From an uncultured Ruminococcus sp. (lineage in GTDB: Bacteria; Bacillota; Clostridia; Lachnospirales; Lachnospiraceae), in the NCBI GenBank assembly GCA_904418845.1, contig CAJFQC010000001.1, positions 1-64,000 on the forward strand: DNA of 64,000 bases, written 5' to 3'. Shown here piece after piece: positions 35,335-42,638 of the stretch. The notes under the pieces are model-generated. The model saw nothing but the letters and a program-made list of their open reading frames with translations. It did no database searches and had not been told where the DNA came from. A program made the position numbers and the translations under genes. The number at the start of each line of letters is the position of its first letter. The stretch's first letter is position 1.

Positions 35335-36744
35335 ATGAAAGTATTTAAAAAATTAGCAGGACTGATTCTTGCGGTGTGCCTTATGATTCCAATGTTCCCG
35401 ACACTTGTGTTCGCGGCGGACGGCGTTCTGATGTTCTCAGATCCCTCCACAAAGGTCGGGGAAAATGTAAGCATTGATCTTGTTGTTCGGAGCAGCAGCG
35501 GTACGGTCGGAGACGTAAGCGTGACGATGAATTACGATACATCGGCACTTGAGTTCATCAGCGGCGACGGATTCTCTGCGGATGGTTCTGGGAGCCTGAC
35601 TTATACCGGCACAGGCAGCAGCGGCGAACTTCGCAGTACAATGACGTTCCGGGCGCTTAAGCAGACAGAAACCCAGCTTACAGTGAACAGCAGTTCTGCC
35701 TCTCTCTCTTCAGGAGATATCCTGAATCTCGATGAAGGTTCTTCCGCGGTCTCCATCGCGGCGGCTGACGATGGAACGACAAGCGTGGCGCCCTCAGGCA
35801 CGGTGTCGGAGACTCCTGCCGCGACGGGTATCACGGTCAGTGTGAACGGGGTGGAATATAGTTTCTCCGAGGCATTTACAACCTCTGATATCCCGGAAGG
35901 CTACTCTGAGACGACAATGACATTTAACGGAGAGGACAGAAAGTTTGTCTCCAATGAAGCGGGGACTGCCCTTGGATATCTGGTGGATACATCAGGAGCA
36001 GGAAGTTTCTTCCTGTTTAACTCGGAGGATGCTACGTTTGCTCCCTATGCACAGTTAACCATTTCAGATACCACTTCGCTTATACCTTTAGATAATGAAG
36101 AGGCTGTCAGGCTTCCGGACAATTATGAGAAGTCTACTCTGACAGTTCAGGGATATGCTTTCCCGATGTGGTCCGATCCGACAGTGTCTGACAGATTCTA
36201 TGTGATCTACGCATTGAACACACGTACCAACGAAGAGGGCCTGTACCAGTACGACAACGCGGATGGAACATACCAGTATTTTGAGATTTCGGCAGATACA
36301 GAGGAAAGCGGCTCAGGCGGAGTTCTCCCGGGAAAGTTCGGACAATTTATCAGCGATCATATTATGGTGGTTCTGGTGACAGTGGCCGTGATCTGTCTGC
36401 TTCTTCTTGTACTGATGATCGTGTTTGCGGTGAAGCTGGTACACCGTAATCAAGAGTTGGACGATCTGTATGATGAATATGATATTCCATTTGATGATGA
36501 GGAAGATACTGGCAAGAAAACATCTAAAAAACCATCTGTAAAAGATACAAAGTCGAAAGATGATGAATATGATGAAGATGATTTCGAAGACGATGATGGG
36601 TATGACGACGAGTACGAAGACGATGATGAAGGGTACGTCGATGATGAGTACGATGATGACGACGAGTACGGCGAATACGACGATGACGATGAAGACGATG
36701 ATGGAAAAGGAAAGGATTATGACATTAACTTTATAGACGTGTAA
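35335..36744 (+). CDS. Secreted-type membrane protein with cohesin-like domain and acidic tail
   Basis: 469 residues. Signal peptide (MKVFKKLAGLILAVCLMIPM, cleavage near FAADG). Residues ~30-145 look like a cohesin-type beta-sandwich (VGENVSIDLVVRSSSGTVGDVSVTMNYD, LEFISGDG). A second beta-rich region spans ~165-330. A membrane helix at ~342-370 is followed by a ~100-residue tail dominated by Asp, Glu and Tyr, predicted to be cytoplasmic. No dockerin partner or cellulase is seen here, so a cellulosome role is not supported. GAAGAGG precedes ATG 35335. It probably shares the LCP transcript; a terminator follows. Function unknown. Confidence 0.68.
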   Translation: MKVFKKLAGLILAVCLMIPMFPTLVFAADGVLMFSDPSTKVGENVSIDLVVRSSSGTVGDVSVTMNYDTSALEFISGDGFSADGSGSLTYTGTGSSGELRSTMTFRALKQTETQLTVNSSSASLSSGDILNLDEGSSAVSIAAADDGTTSVAPSGTVSETPAATGITVSVNGVEYSFSEAFTTSDIPEGYSETTMTFNGEDRKFVSNEAGTALGYLVDTSGAGSFFLFNSEDATFAPYAQLTISDTTSLIPLDNEEAVRLPDNYEKSTLTVQGYAFPMWSDPTVSDRFYVIYALNTRTNEEGLYQYDNADGTYQYFEISADTEESGSGGVLPGKFGQFISDHIMVVLVTVAVICLLLLVLMIVFAVKLVHRNQELDDLYDEYDIPFDDEEDTGKKTSKKPSVKDTKSKDDEYDEDDFEDDDGYDDEYEDDDEGYVDDEYDDDDEYGEYDDDDEDDDGKGKDYDINFIDV

Positions 36745-36764
36745 AAATAGTTCCGTGCGAAGAC

Positions 36765-36825
36765 AGAGGCGCCGGTCCATGGAGGAAGGAGATGAGTATT
36801 TCTCCGGGATGGGGCGTCTCTTTTT
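36765..36825 (+). terminator. Rho-independent terminator after the cohesin-like gene
   Basis: AGAGGCGCC (36765-36773) pairs with GGCGTCTCT (36813-36821, one G-T), followed by TTTTT. Confidence 0.72.
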
Positions 36826-36910
36826 CAACGATTGTTAAAGGATTAAACACAGTTTTGTCACAAAGCAGAGATATGATAAAACCGTAAAAAGAAAGAAAGC
36901 AGGTGATCTT

Positions 36911-38227
36911 ATGGAAGGTCAATACAATTATTATAATCCGAATGAAAATTATCACTATGGAGACAGGCAGCCGGGGGGACCCGATTTACACACGGAGCCG
37001 GAACCGCCGAAGAAAGAGAAGAGACCCCGCCGGGGGGTGCCGAAAGCTTTGGCGATTGTGGGATTCGCAATTCTTTTCGGGGTAGTTTCGAGTGCGGTGT
37101 TTCTGACATCGAACCTGATTGGGAGCAGACTGCTGGGACTCCAAAATGGCGGAAATTCATCAGCGGTGTCCTCTGACAAGATCAGTAACGGAACATCTCT
37201 TTCTACATCGTCCAGTGTCGTGACTTCAGATGTGTCGGATGTGGTGGAGAAAGTAATGCCTTCTATCGTATCGATCACGAGTATGTCAGTGGAAGAGGTT
37301 CAGAGTTTCTTCGGCGGTACTTACGAGCAGAAGAGCGAGGGCGCGGGAACCGGCATCATTATCGGGAAGAATGACACAGAACTTCTGATCGTTACGAATA
37401 ACCATGTTGTATCGGGAAGCGATACTTTGACTGTCAGCTTTGACGATGAGACAAGCGTAGAGGCGTATATCAAAGGAACAGATGTAAACTACGATGTGGC
37501 AGTGATATCGGTTTCTCTTGAATCCATCTCCGAGGATACGATGAGTCAGATCAGTGTGGCAACTCTCGGTGATTCCACGAACCTCAGAGTCGGCGAACCT
37601 GCCATTGCCATCGGAAATGCGCTTGGATATGGACAGTCTGTAACAACGGGTGTGATCAGTGCAGTGAATCGTTCTGTATCTACAACAGATGGAAGGACAG
37701 GCGAGACACAGGAAAGCAGTGCGAAGCTGATCCAGACTGACGCGGCTATCAACAGCGGAAACAGCGGCGGCGCTCTGGTCAATGTAAACGGTGAAGTCAT
37801 CGGTATTAATTCAGCGAAGCTGGTCGGAACTGACGTGGAAGGAATCGGATATGCGATCCCCATCACTGACGTGTCTGATCTGATCCAGAATCTTATGAAC
37901 CAGGAGACAAAGACAAAGGTGGCGGAAGCTGACCGAGGAATGATCGGAATCTCAGGCATCAGTGTATCAGAGGCATTCTCGCAGCAGATTGAGATGCCGT
38001 CCGGAGTATATGTAATCGAGGTCACTGCCGGCGGCGGAGCTGACAAGGCGGGTATGACAAAAGGCTGTATCATCACTGCCATCAATGGCAGCAGCGTGGA
38101 CAGCATGGATGCTCTTCAGCAGCAGCTTGAGTATTATGCGAAAGGAGAGAAAGTGACGCTGACAATACAAGTGCCTCAGTCTAACGGGGAGTTTAAAGAG
38201 CAGGCGATTGACGTAACACTTCAGTAA
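36911..38227 (+). CDS. htrA: HtrA/DegP-type membrane-anchored serine protease with PDZ domain
   Basis: 438 residues. A short cytoplasmic Asn/Tyr/Pro-rich N-terminus, one membrane helix (~46-70), a Ser/Thr linker, a trypsin-like domain with catalytic H165 (TNNHVV), D195 (YDVAVISV) and S285 (NSGNSGGAL), then a C-terminal PDZ domain (~345-430, GVYVIEVTAGGGADKAGM). It degrades or refolds misfolded proteins outside the membrane. CAGGTGATCTT precedes the ATG. It is transcribed separately from the upstream gene because of the terminator at 36765. Confidence 0.93.
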   Translation: MEGQYNYYNPNENYHYGDRQPGGPDLHTEPEPPKKEKRPRRGVPKALAIVGFAILFGVVSSAVFLTSNLIGSRLLGLQNGGNSSAVSSDKISNGTSLSTSSSVVTSDVSDVVEKVMPSIVSITSMSVEEVQSFFGGTYEQKSEGAGTGIIIGKNDTELLIVTNNHVVSGSDTLTVSFDDETSVEAYIKGTDVNYDVAVISVSLESISEDTMSQISVATLGDSTNLRVGEPAIAIGNALGYGQSVTTGVISAVNRSVSTTDGRTGETQESSAKLIQTDAAINSGNSGGALVNVNGEVIGINSAKLVGTDVEGIGYAIPITDVSDLIQNLMNQETKTKVAEADRGMIGISGISVSEAFSQQIEMPSGVYVIEVTAGGGADKAGMTKGCIITAINGSSVDSMDALQQQLEYYAKGEKVTLTIQVPQSNGEFKEQAIDVTLQ

Positions 38228-38260
38228 GTGGGAAAATCAGAAATAAAGTGATATCAAGAA

Positions 38261-38301
38261 ATAAGATACAGCGCAGAGGTTTCTTCTGCGCTGTATCTTA
38301 T
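38261..38301. terminator. Bidirectional terminator between htrA and cotJC
   Basis: A perfect 17-bp inverted repeat: ATAAGATACAGCGCAGA (38261-38277) and its complement at 38285-38301, with a 7-base loop. It serves the convergent htrA and cotJ transcripts. Confidence 0.85.
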
Positions 38302-38350
38302 CATAGAAACAATTATGGTTCTGGAAAGCAGTTATGATTCCAGAGACTGG

Positions 38351-38947
38351 TCATTTGTCAAACTCCGGGTTGAACGCGTAGAAGTTCTTGCTGTCCAGTT
38401 TATCCTGGACGATGCGCAGACTCTCGCCGAAACGCTGGTAGTGTACGATCTCGCGCTGCCTTAAGAAACGGATGGGGTCAGCGACTTCCGGGTCTTTGAC
38501 AAGACGCAGGATGTTGTCGTAGGTTGTGCGCGCTTTCTGTTCGGCTGCCATATCCTCATGGAGATCTGTGATGGGATCGCCTTTTGACTGGAATACAGTC
38601 GCAGTCCAGGGCGTTCCGCTGGCTGCCTGCGGCCAGAGCGCAAGCGTGTGATCCACATAATATTTATCAAATCCGGACCGCTCGATCTCCTCCGGCGTCA
38701 GGTCTCTTGTGAGCTGGTGGACGATGGCGCAGATCATCTCCATGTGAGCCAGTTCCTCTGTGCCGATATCAGTGAGGATCCCGGTTACTTCCTTGTAGGG
38801 CATACTGTATCTTTGAGACAGATACCGCATGGAAGCAGCCAGCTCTCCGTCGGGTCCTCCAAACTGTGTAATGATGACCTGTGCGATCCTTGGGTTTGTC
38901 TGGGTGATTTTTACCGGGTATTGAAGTCTTTTTTCATAATTCCACAT
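38351..38947 (-). CDS. cotJC: Spore coat protein CotJC (manganese catalase family)
   Basis: 198 residues, typical for CotJC. MWNYEKRLQYPVKI start, a ferritin-like helical bundle with metal-ligand Glu/His (GTEELAHMEMICAIVHQL; DMAAEQKARTTYDNIL; REIVHYQRFGE). The CotJC family is related to manganese catalases and is deposited in the spore coat. It is the last gene of a three-gene cotJ operon, 3 bases after cotJB, ending before a shared terminator. Confidence 0.93.
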   Translation of the reverse strand: MWNYEKRLQYPVKITQTNPRIAQVIITQFGGPDGELAASMRYLSQRYSMPYKEVTGILTDIGTEELAHMEMICAIVHQLTRDLTPEEIERSGFDKYYVDHTLALWPQAASGTPWTATVFQSKGDPITDLHEDMAAEQKARTTYDNILRLVKDPEVADPIRFLRQREIVHYQRFGESLRIVQDKLDSKNFYAFNPEFDK

Positions 38948-38950
38948 AAA

Positions 38951-39298
38951 TCAGCACCCTCCTTCCTGCCACGGCCACGGTTCGTTGATCCAGTCCCAGC
39001 GTTCGGAACAGGACTCTGACGCAGTGTCAATGGTCAGCGGTCCGTAAGCGGCGGCATATTCTTTGAGCGCCCGGTTGCGCTGCCGGCTCATCTCGCGGAA
39101 ATACGCGAGCGCTTCCTGATCGCACGGGTGAGTATCAAGATAGAGATTAACCTCGTCCACCGCAAAGCTGACTTGGTTGATATGATCCATAAGCTGTCGG
39201 CGGTTCATCTGGCCTCTGCGGTCGGCCTGACTCCCCATGTTCATCCGGTCGGCCTGGTTCATCTGTTCCCTTTGGTTCATCCGGTTCATCTGGTTCAT
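38951..39298 (-). CDS. cotJB: Spore coat protein CotJB with Met/Asn/Gln/Arg-rich N-terminal extension
   Basis: 115 residues. From residue ~33 it is a normal CotJB: LMDHINQVSFAVDEVNLYLDTHP, AYFREMSRQRNRALKEYAAAYGPL, ending DWINEPWPWQ. The first ~32 residues are repeats of MNQ/MNR/ADR units, longer than the usual CotJB start, probably generated by expansion of a short DNA repeat. A later Met may be used instead; MNRRQLMDH at about residue 31 would give the usual size. It overlaps cotJA by 4 bases. Confidence 0.88.
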   Translation of the reverse strand: MNQMNRMNQREQMNQADRMNMGSQADRRGQMNRRQLMDHINQVSFAVDEVNLYLDTHPCDQEALAYFREMSRQRNRALKEYAAAYGPLTIDTASESCSERWDWINEPWPWQEGGC

Positions 39299-39555
39299 CT
39301 GCGTCTTCCTCCTTTCCCAAGGAACGGTTTATCCAGTTCCCTGAATATAGTTCCGCATTGAAAAGCCTTGCACGGCTCGTAGAGATCCTGCCATCTCTGC
39401 CACCTTACATAAGCCATGGCGAGGGGGATGTCGTCGGGGAAGAAATCCCTTGTGTCCGGGCAGCCGTCCATCCGGCGCGGGGACATCTGTGCGGAAGAAG
39501 AGGCTGAATGCATCGGACGGCGCATAGAACGCATATTATTGTGACAATCTGCCAT
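39295..39555 (-). CDS. cotJA: Spore coat-associated protein CotJA
   Basis: 86 residues. A variable Met/Ser/Arg-rich N-terminus, then the conserved part: PLAMAYVRWQRWQDLYEPCKAFQCGTIFRELDKPF, which identifies CotJA. AAAGGAG lies just upstream of the ATG on the minus strand. First gene of cotJABC. Expression during sporulation in the mother cell is known for Bacillus and inferred here. Confidence 0.9.
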   Translation of the reverse strand: MADCHNNMRSMRRPMHSASSSAQMSPRRMDGCPDTRDFFPDDIPLAMAYVRWQRWQDLYEPCKAFQCGTIFRELDKPFLGKGGRRR

Positions 39556-39590
39556 AAGGCAACTCCTTTCAGTAGGTTACAACTCACTAT

Positions 39591-39618
39591 TATATTATGG
39601 AGATGGAGAGAAGATGTG
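39591..39618 (-). promoter_or_regulatory. Candidate mother-cell sigma (SigK/SigE-like) promoter of cotJABC
   Basis: On the minus strand CATAATATA (complement of 39591-39599) fits the CATAnnnTA -10 of SigK and is close to SigE's CATACANT. AC (complement of 39616-39617) lies 16 bases upstream, as in SigK promoters. It is about 35 bases from ATG 39555. Confidence 0.45.
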
Positions 39619-39635
39619 CAGATGAAAAAATCTGC

Positions 39636-39664
39636 TTTACATTTCACATTAAATTATATATAAT
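39636..39664 (+). promoter_or_regulatory. Sigma-A promoter of tRNA-Pro
   Basis: TTTACA (39636-39641), 17-bp spacer, TATAAT (39659-39664), ending 11 bases before the tRNA. Confidence 0.75.
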
Positions 39665-39675
39665 GTATAAGTCAG

Positions 39676-39750
39676 CGGGGTGTGGCTCAGTTTGGTTAGA
39701 GCGCACGGCTGGGGGCCGTGAGGTCGCAGGTTCGAATCCTGTCACCCCGA
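39676..39750 (+). tRNA. tRNA-Pro (anticodon GGG)
   Basis: Acceptor stem CGGGGTG/CACCCCG with discriminator A, D-arm GGCTCAG, anticodon stem CACGG/CCGTG enclosing loop CTGGGGG (anticodon GGG, reads CCC/CCU), T-loop GTTCGAATC. CCA is not encoded. It has its own promoter and terminator, so is a single-gene unit. Confidence 0.95.
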
Positions 39751-39759
39751 TATAATAGG

Positions 39760-39792
39760 GCCGGACTTCGATACAGGGAAGTCCGGCTTTTT
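39760..39792 (+). terminator. Terminator of tRNA-Pro
   Basis: GCCGGACTTC (39760-39769) pairs with GAAGTCCGGC (39778-39787), followed by TTTTT. Confidence 0.88.
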
Positions 39793-39830
39793 GCGTATAA
39801 TGAATTTCGTGATCAACTTTCTGAAAACAA

Positions 39831-39859
39831 TTGACTTTTGTTATATTATGATGTAGAAT
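39831..39859 (+). promoter_or_regulatory. Sigma-A promoter of rubrerythrin
   Basis: TTGACT (39831-39836), 17-bp spacer, TAGAAT (39854-39859). Confidence 0.75.
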
Positions 39860-39863
39860 ATAA

Positions 39864-39882
39864 AATAATAAAAGTTATTATT
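39864..39882. promoter_or_regulatory. AT-rich operator-like inverted repeat at the rubrerythrin start site
   Basis: AATAATAA and TTATTATT separated by AAG form a perfect 8-bp inverted repeat at the expected transcription start. Size and composition recall Fur/PerR-family boxes, which would fit a peroxide-response gene; the match to the PerR consensus is only partial. Confidence 0.45.
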
Positions 39883-39901
39883 ATTAAAAAGGAGATAAAA
39901 T

Positions 39902-40459
39902 ATGGAATTGAAAGGATCACAGACAGAAAAAAATTTATTTGAAGCATTCACTGGGGAGTCAAGGGCCAGGAACAAATATCTGTTTTATGCTGAGAAAGCA
40001 GGTCAGGAAAATCATCCTGAAATCAAAGAACTTTTTGAGCGTATGGCAAAAAATGAAGGTGTCCACGGAAAACTCCTTTTTCAGAAACTTTACAATGGCA
40101 TCGGTACCAGCACAGCTAATCTGAAAGACGCAATGGAAGGTGAATATGGCGAGTGGACATCCATGTATCCAGGCTTTGCAAAGACAGCCCGCGAAGAAGG
40201 TTTTGAAGATATTGCGACATTGTTTGAGAATATCAGTAAGATCGAAAAAGACCACGAAGGACAGTTTCTCACTGCTCTTACTGATCTTATAAAAGGGCAG
40301 AAGGCTTCTTCTTCGGCGGAACAGGGTAAGTCCAGGACTGTTGTGGTCGATGGATACCGCTGTATGTTCTGCGGCGCCTCCTATGAAAGCCGGCCGGATG
40401 TATGTGGCGTCTGCGGTGCAATTGGTTCATTTGAAGCTGTTAAAATTCAAAAGCCGTAG
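39902..40459 (+). CDS. rbr: Rubrerythrin
   Basis: 185 residues. Ferritin-like diiron domain (ESRARNKYLFYAEKAGQE, MAKNEGVHGKLLF, ISKIEKDHEGQFLTAL) with the Glu/His ligands, then a C-terminal rubredoxin-type iron site: CMFCG and CGVCG. It reduces hydrogen peroxide in anaerobes, taking electrons through rubredoxin-like carriers. AAAAAGGAG precedes ATG 39902. Monocistronic: strong promoter before, terminator after, operator-like repeat at the start site. Confidence 0.95.
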   Translation: MELKGSQTEKNLFEAFTGESRARNKYLFYAEKAGQENHPEIKELFERMAKNEGVHGKLLFQKLYNGIGTSTANLKDAMEGEYGEWTSMYPGFAKTAREEGFEDIATLFENISKIEKDHEGQFLTALTDLIKGQKASSSAEQGKSRTVVVDGYRCMFCGASYESRPDVCGVCGAIGSFEAVKIQKP

Positions 40460-40481
40460 AGGTTAAAAGGACAAATGATGT

Positions 40482-40518
40482 AAGGCTCTTTTGTGATAAA
40501 GCCGCAGGAGAGCCTTTT
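40482..40518 (+). terminator. Terminator of rubrerythrin
   Basis: AAGGCTCT (40482-40489) pairs with AGAGCCTT (40509-40516), continuing into TTTTAT. Confidence 0.75.
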
Positions 40519-40555
40519 ATCATGTAAGACAGAAAACTGTAAAGGCATTTTTGGC

Positions 40556-40584
40556 TTGCATTTTCAAAAAAGGTGGGCTATAAT
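40556..40584 (+). promoter_or_regulatory. Sigma-A promoter of asnB
   Basis: TTGCAT (40556-40561), 17-bp spacer, TATAAT (40579-40584). It gives a leader of about 145 bases before asnB. Confidence 0.72.
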
Positions 40585-40627
40585 GCTAATGGCTAAAGAC
40601 AAACTTTTTTCGATGAGGAATATTACA

Positions 40628-40710
40628 ATAAGGGATCAGGTCAGGTAAAAAGGCTTACCGGAAACTGATTCCTTATCTGTTATTATGAGAGCTGATGTTA
40701 CAGCTTTTAA
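40628..40710 (+). promoter_or_regulatory. Structured mRNA leader of asnB
   Basis: A 12-bp stem pairs 40628-40639 with 40665-40676 (one G-T) and encloses a smaller GGTAA/TTACC hairpin. A second short hairpin, AGCTG/CAGCT (40690-40694, 40701-40705), is followed by TTTT, like a weak terminator or attenuator. No T-box consensus is present. Regulation by RNA folding is inference. Confidence 0.45.
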
Positions 40711-40734
40711 AAGATAGGAAAAGGAGACAGATAT

Positions 40735-42615
40735 ATGTGTGGATTCGCGGGTTTTGTCGGCGAGGTAGAAGACAGAGAGCAGGTCTTGGTAAATATGATG
40801 AACACGATCATTCACAGAGGACCGGACAGTGAGGGAAAATATGTGGATGAAGATGCGGCGCTGGGGTTTAGGCGGCTGAGTATCATTGATCTTTCTTCCG
40901 TGGGAGATCAGCCCCTTTATAATGAGGATAAGAGCATGATCCTTGTGTTCAATGGGGAGATCTACAATTATCAGGAACTCAGAGAGGAACTGGCGGCAGC
41001 GGGGCATATATTTGTATCCAACACAGACTCTGAGACACTGATCCACGGTTTTGAAGAGTGGGGAGAGAGTCTTGTCGGCCGGCTGCGCGGCATGTACGCC
41101 TTTGCCATCTGGGATACGAAGAAGAAGCGGCTTTTTGTGGCCAGGGATATTTTCGGCATCAAACCGCTTTATTATGCGCAGATGAACGGAACGCTTATGT
41201 TTGCCTCTGAGATCAAGGCGTTTATGGAGCATCCGAAGTTCGACAAGATCTTTAACGAGGAAGCTCTGGGAAATTATCTGTCCTTTCAGTTTGTGCCTAC
41301 AAACGAGACATTTTTCAAAGGAGTGTTCTGCCTTCAGCCGGGGCATTATTTCATATATGAAAACGGGGAGATGAAGATCACACGGTATTTTGAACCGAAT
41401 TTCACAGGAGACAACACGAAAACTTTCGAGGAAGTTGTCGATGATGTGGAGAAAGTCATGAGGGAATCTGTGGAAAAGCATAAGATAAGTGACGTGGAGG
41501 TGGCATCTTATCTTTCCAGCGGTGTGGATTCCAGCTACCTTACTTATTTAGGACAGGTGGATCATACGTTTACCGTGGGATTTGATGAAGGTCAGTACAG
41601 TGAGATCAATGACGCGAAAGAATTTGCGGCAAGCATCAACATGCAGAACGACGCAAAGGTCATTACCCCGGAGGAATACTGGGATAAATTGTCTGATATC
41701 CAGTATTATATGGATGAACCGGTGGCCGACCCGGCGGCGATCGCGCTGTATTTTTTAAGTGAAGAGGCATCGAAGAAAGTGAAGGTCGTTCTTTCGGGGG
41801 AGGGCTCGGACGAGCTGTTCGGCGGCTATAATATTTACTGCGAGCCGCTGGAGCACACGGCGTTTAACAAGATCCCCATGGGGATACGCCGCCTTCTCGG
41901 AAAGTTCGCAGAATACTGTCTGCCCCGCGGAATGAAGGGCAGAGGATTCCTCATCCGCCACGGCAAGACATTGGAGGAGCGCTATTTTGCGAACGCGACG
42001 AATATCTTCACGGAACGCGAGGCAAATAAGATACTGAAAAAAGGGTGTGCGCCGAAGATACAGGAAGTGACCCGCCCGCTGTACGAGAGAGTGCAGGATA
42101 AGGATGCCGTGACAAAAATGCAGTACGTGGATATGCACCTTTGGCTTGTTCATGATATACTGATGAAAGGGGATAAGATGGGGATGGCGAATTCTCTTGA
42201 AGTGAGGGTTCCTTTCCTTGACAAAGAAGTGTTAAAGCTGGCGCAGACACTTCCCCTCGATTATAAAGTGAGGGCGCCGAAGACGAAGGTGGCTTTAAGA
42301 GCGGCGGCAGAGAGAAATATCCGCAGCAAGACGGCGGAAAAGAAGAAATTGGGATTCCCCATCCCAATCCGTGTATGGCTCAGGGAGGAAAAGTATTATA
42401 ATAGGGTAAAAGCCATGTTTGCTTCAGGCGCGGCAAAGAAATTCTTTGATACGGATATGCTCATGAAGATGCTGGAGGATCACCGCGAGGGAAAAAATGC
42501 AAATGAAAAGACCGACGACAGCCGTAAGATCTGGACGGTATATATTTTCCTCGTATGGTATGACAGATTCTTTGAGCACGGAAAGCCGGTGCACCCGTCT
42601 GTGAATACGAGATAG
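40735..42615 (+). CDS. asnB: Asparagine synthetase (glutamine-hydrolysing)
   Basis: 626 residues, full length. The N-terminal amidotransferase domain begins MCGFAGF with nucleophile Cys2 (Met removed) and has HRGPDSEG and FNGEIYNY. The C-terminal synthetase domain has the PP-loop SSGVDS (261-266), SGEGSDELFGGY and KGDKMGMANSLEVRVPFLD. It makes asparagine from aspartate, glutamine and ATP in the cytoplasm. AAAAGGAGAC precedes the ATG. An FtsW-family gene follows after 23 bases, perhaps on the same transcript. Amidotransferases of this family also modify cell-wall components in some species, but nothing here argues for that. Confidence 0.93.
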   Translation: MCGFAGFVGEVEDREQVLVNMMNTIIHRGPDSEGKYVDEDAALGFRRLSIIDLSSVGDQPLYNEDKSMILVFNGEIYNYQELREELAAAGHIFVSNTDSETLIHGFEEWGESLVGRLRGMYAFAIWDTKKKRLFVARDIFGIKPLYYAQMNGTLMFASEIKAFMEHPKFDKIFNEEALGNYLSFQFVPTNETFFKGVFCLQPGHYFIYENGEMKITRYFEPNFTGDNTKTFEEVVDDVEKVMRESVEKHKISDVEVASYLSSGVDSSYLTYLGQVDHTFTVGFDEGQYSEINDAKEFAASINMQNDAKVITPEEYWDKLSDIQYYMDEPVADPAAIALYFLSEEASKKVKVVLSGEGSDELFGGYNIYCEPLEHTAFNKIPMGIRRLLGKFAEYCLPRGMKGRGFLIRHGKTLEERYFANATNIFTEREANKILKKGCAPKIQEVTRPLYERVQDKDAVTKMQYVDMHLWLVHDILMKGDKMGMANSLEVRVPFLDKEVLKLAQTLPLDYKVRAPKTKVALRAAAERNIRSKTAEKKKLGFPIPIRVWLREEKYYNRVKAMFASGAAKKFFDTDMLMKMLEDHREGKNANEKTDDSRKIWTVYIFLVWYDRFFEHGKPVHPSVNTR

Positions 42616-42638
42616 GCGAATACAAGATAGGTGATGAT

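Noticed and set aside
35335-36744. Cellulosome scaffoldin
   Set aside because: No dockerin, carbohydrate-binding module or glycoside hydrolase of the cellulosome type is present nearby, and the protein has a cytoplasmic acidic tail.
36313-36828. A 171-residue minus-strand open frame rich in Ile and Val, opposite the cohesin-like gene
   Set aside because: It mirrors the Asp/Glu/Tyr codons of the acidic tail (GAT/GAC read backwards as ATC/GTC) and has no ribosome site; an artefact of base composition.
36855-36877. TTGTCA and TATGAT before htrA as a promoter
   Set aside because: The spacer is 11 bases, too short for sigma-A.
40636-41481. A 281-residue minus-strand frame covering the asnB leader and 5' end
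   Set aside because: asnB is certain on the plus strand and the reverse frame has no ribosome site or domain; the leader is better explained as regulatory RNA.
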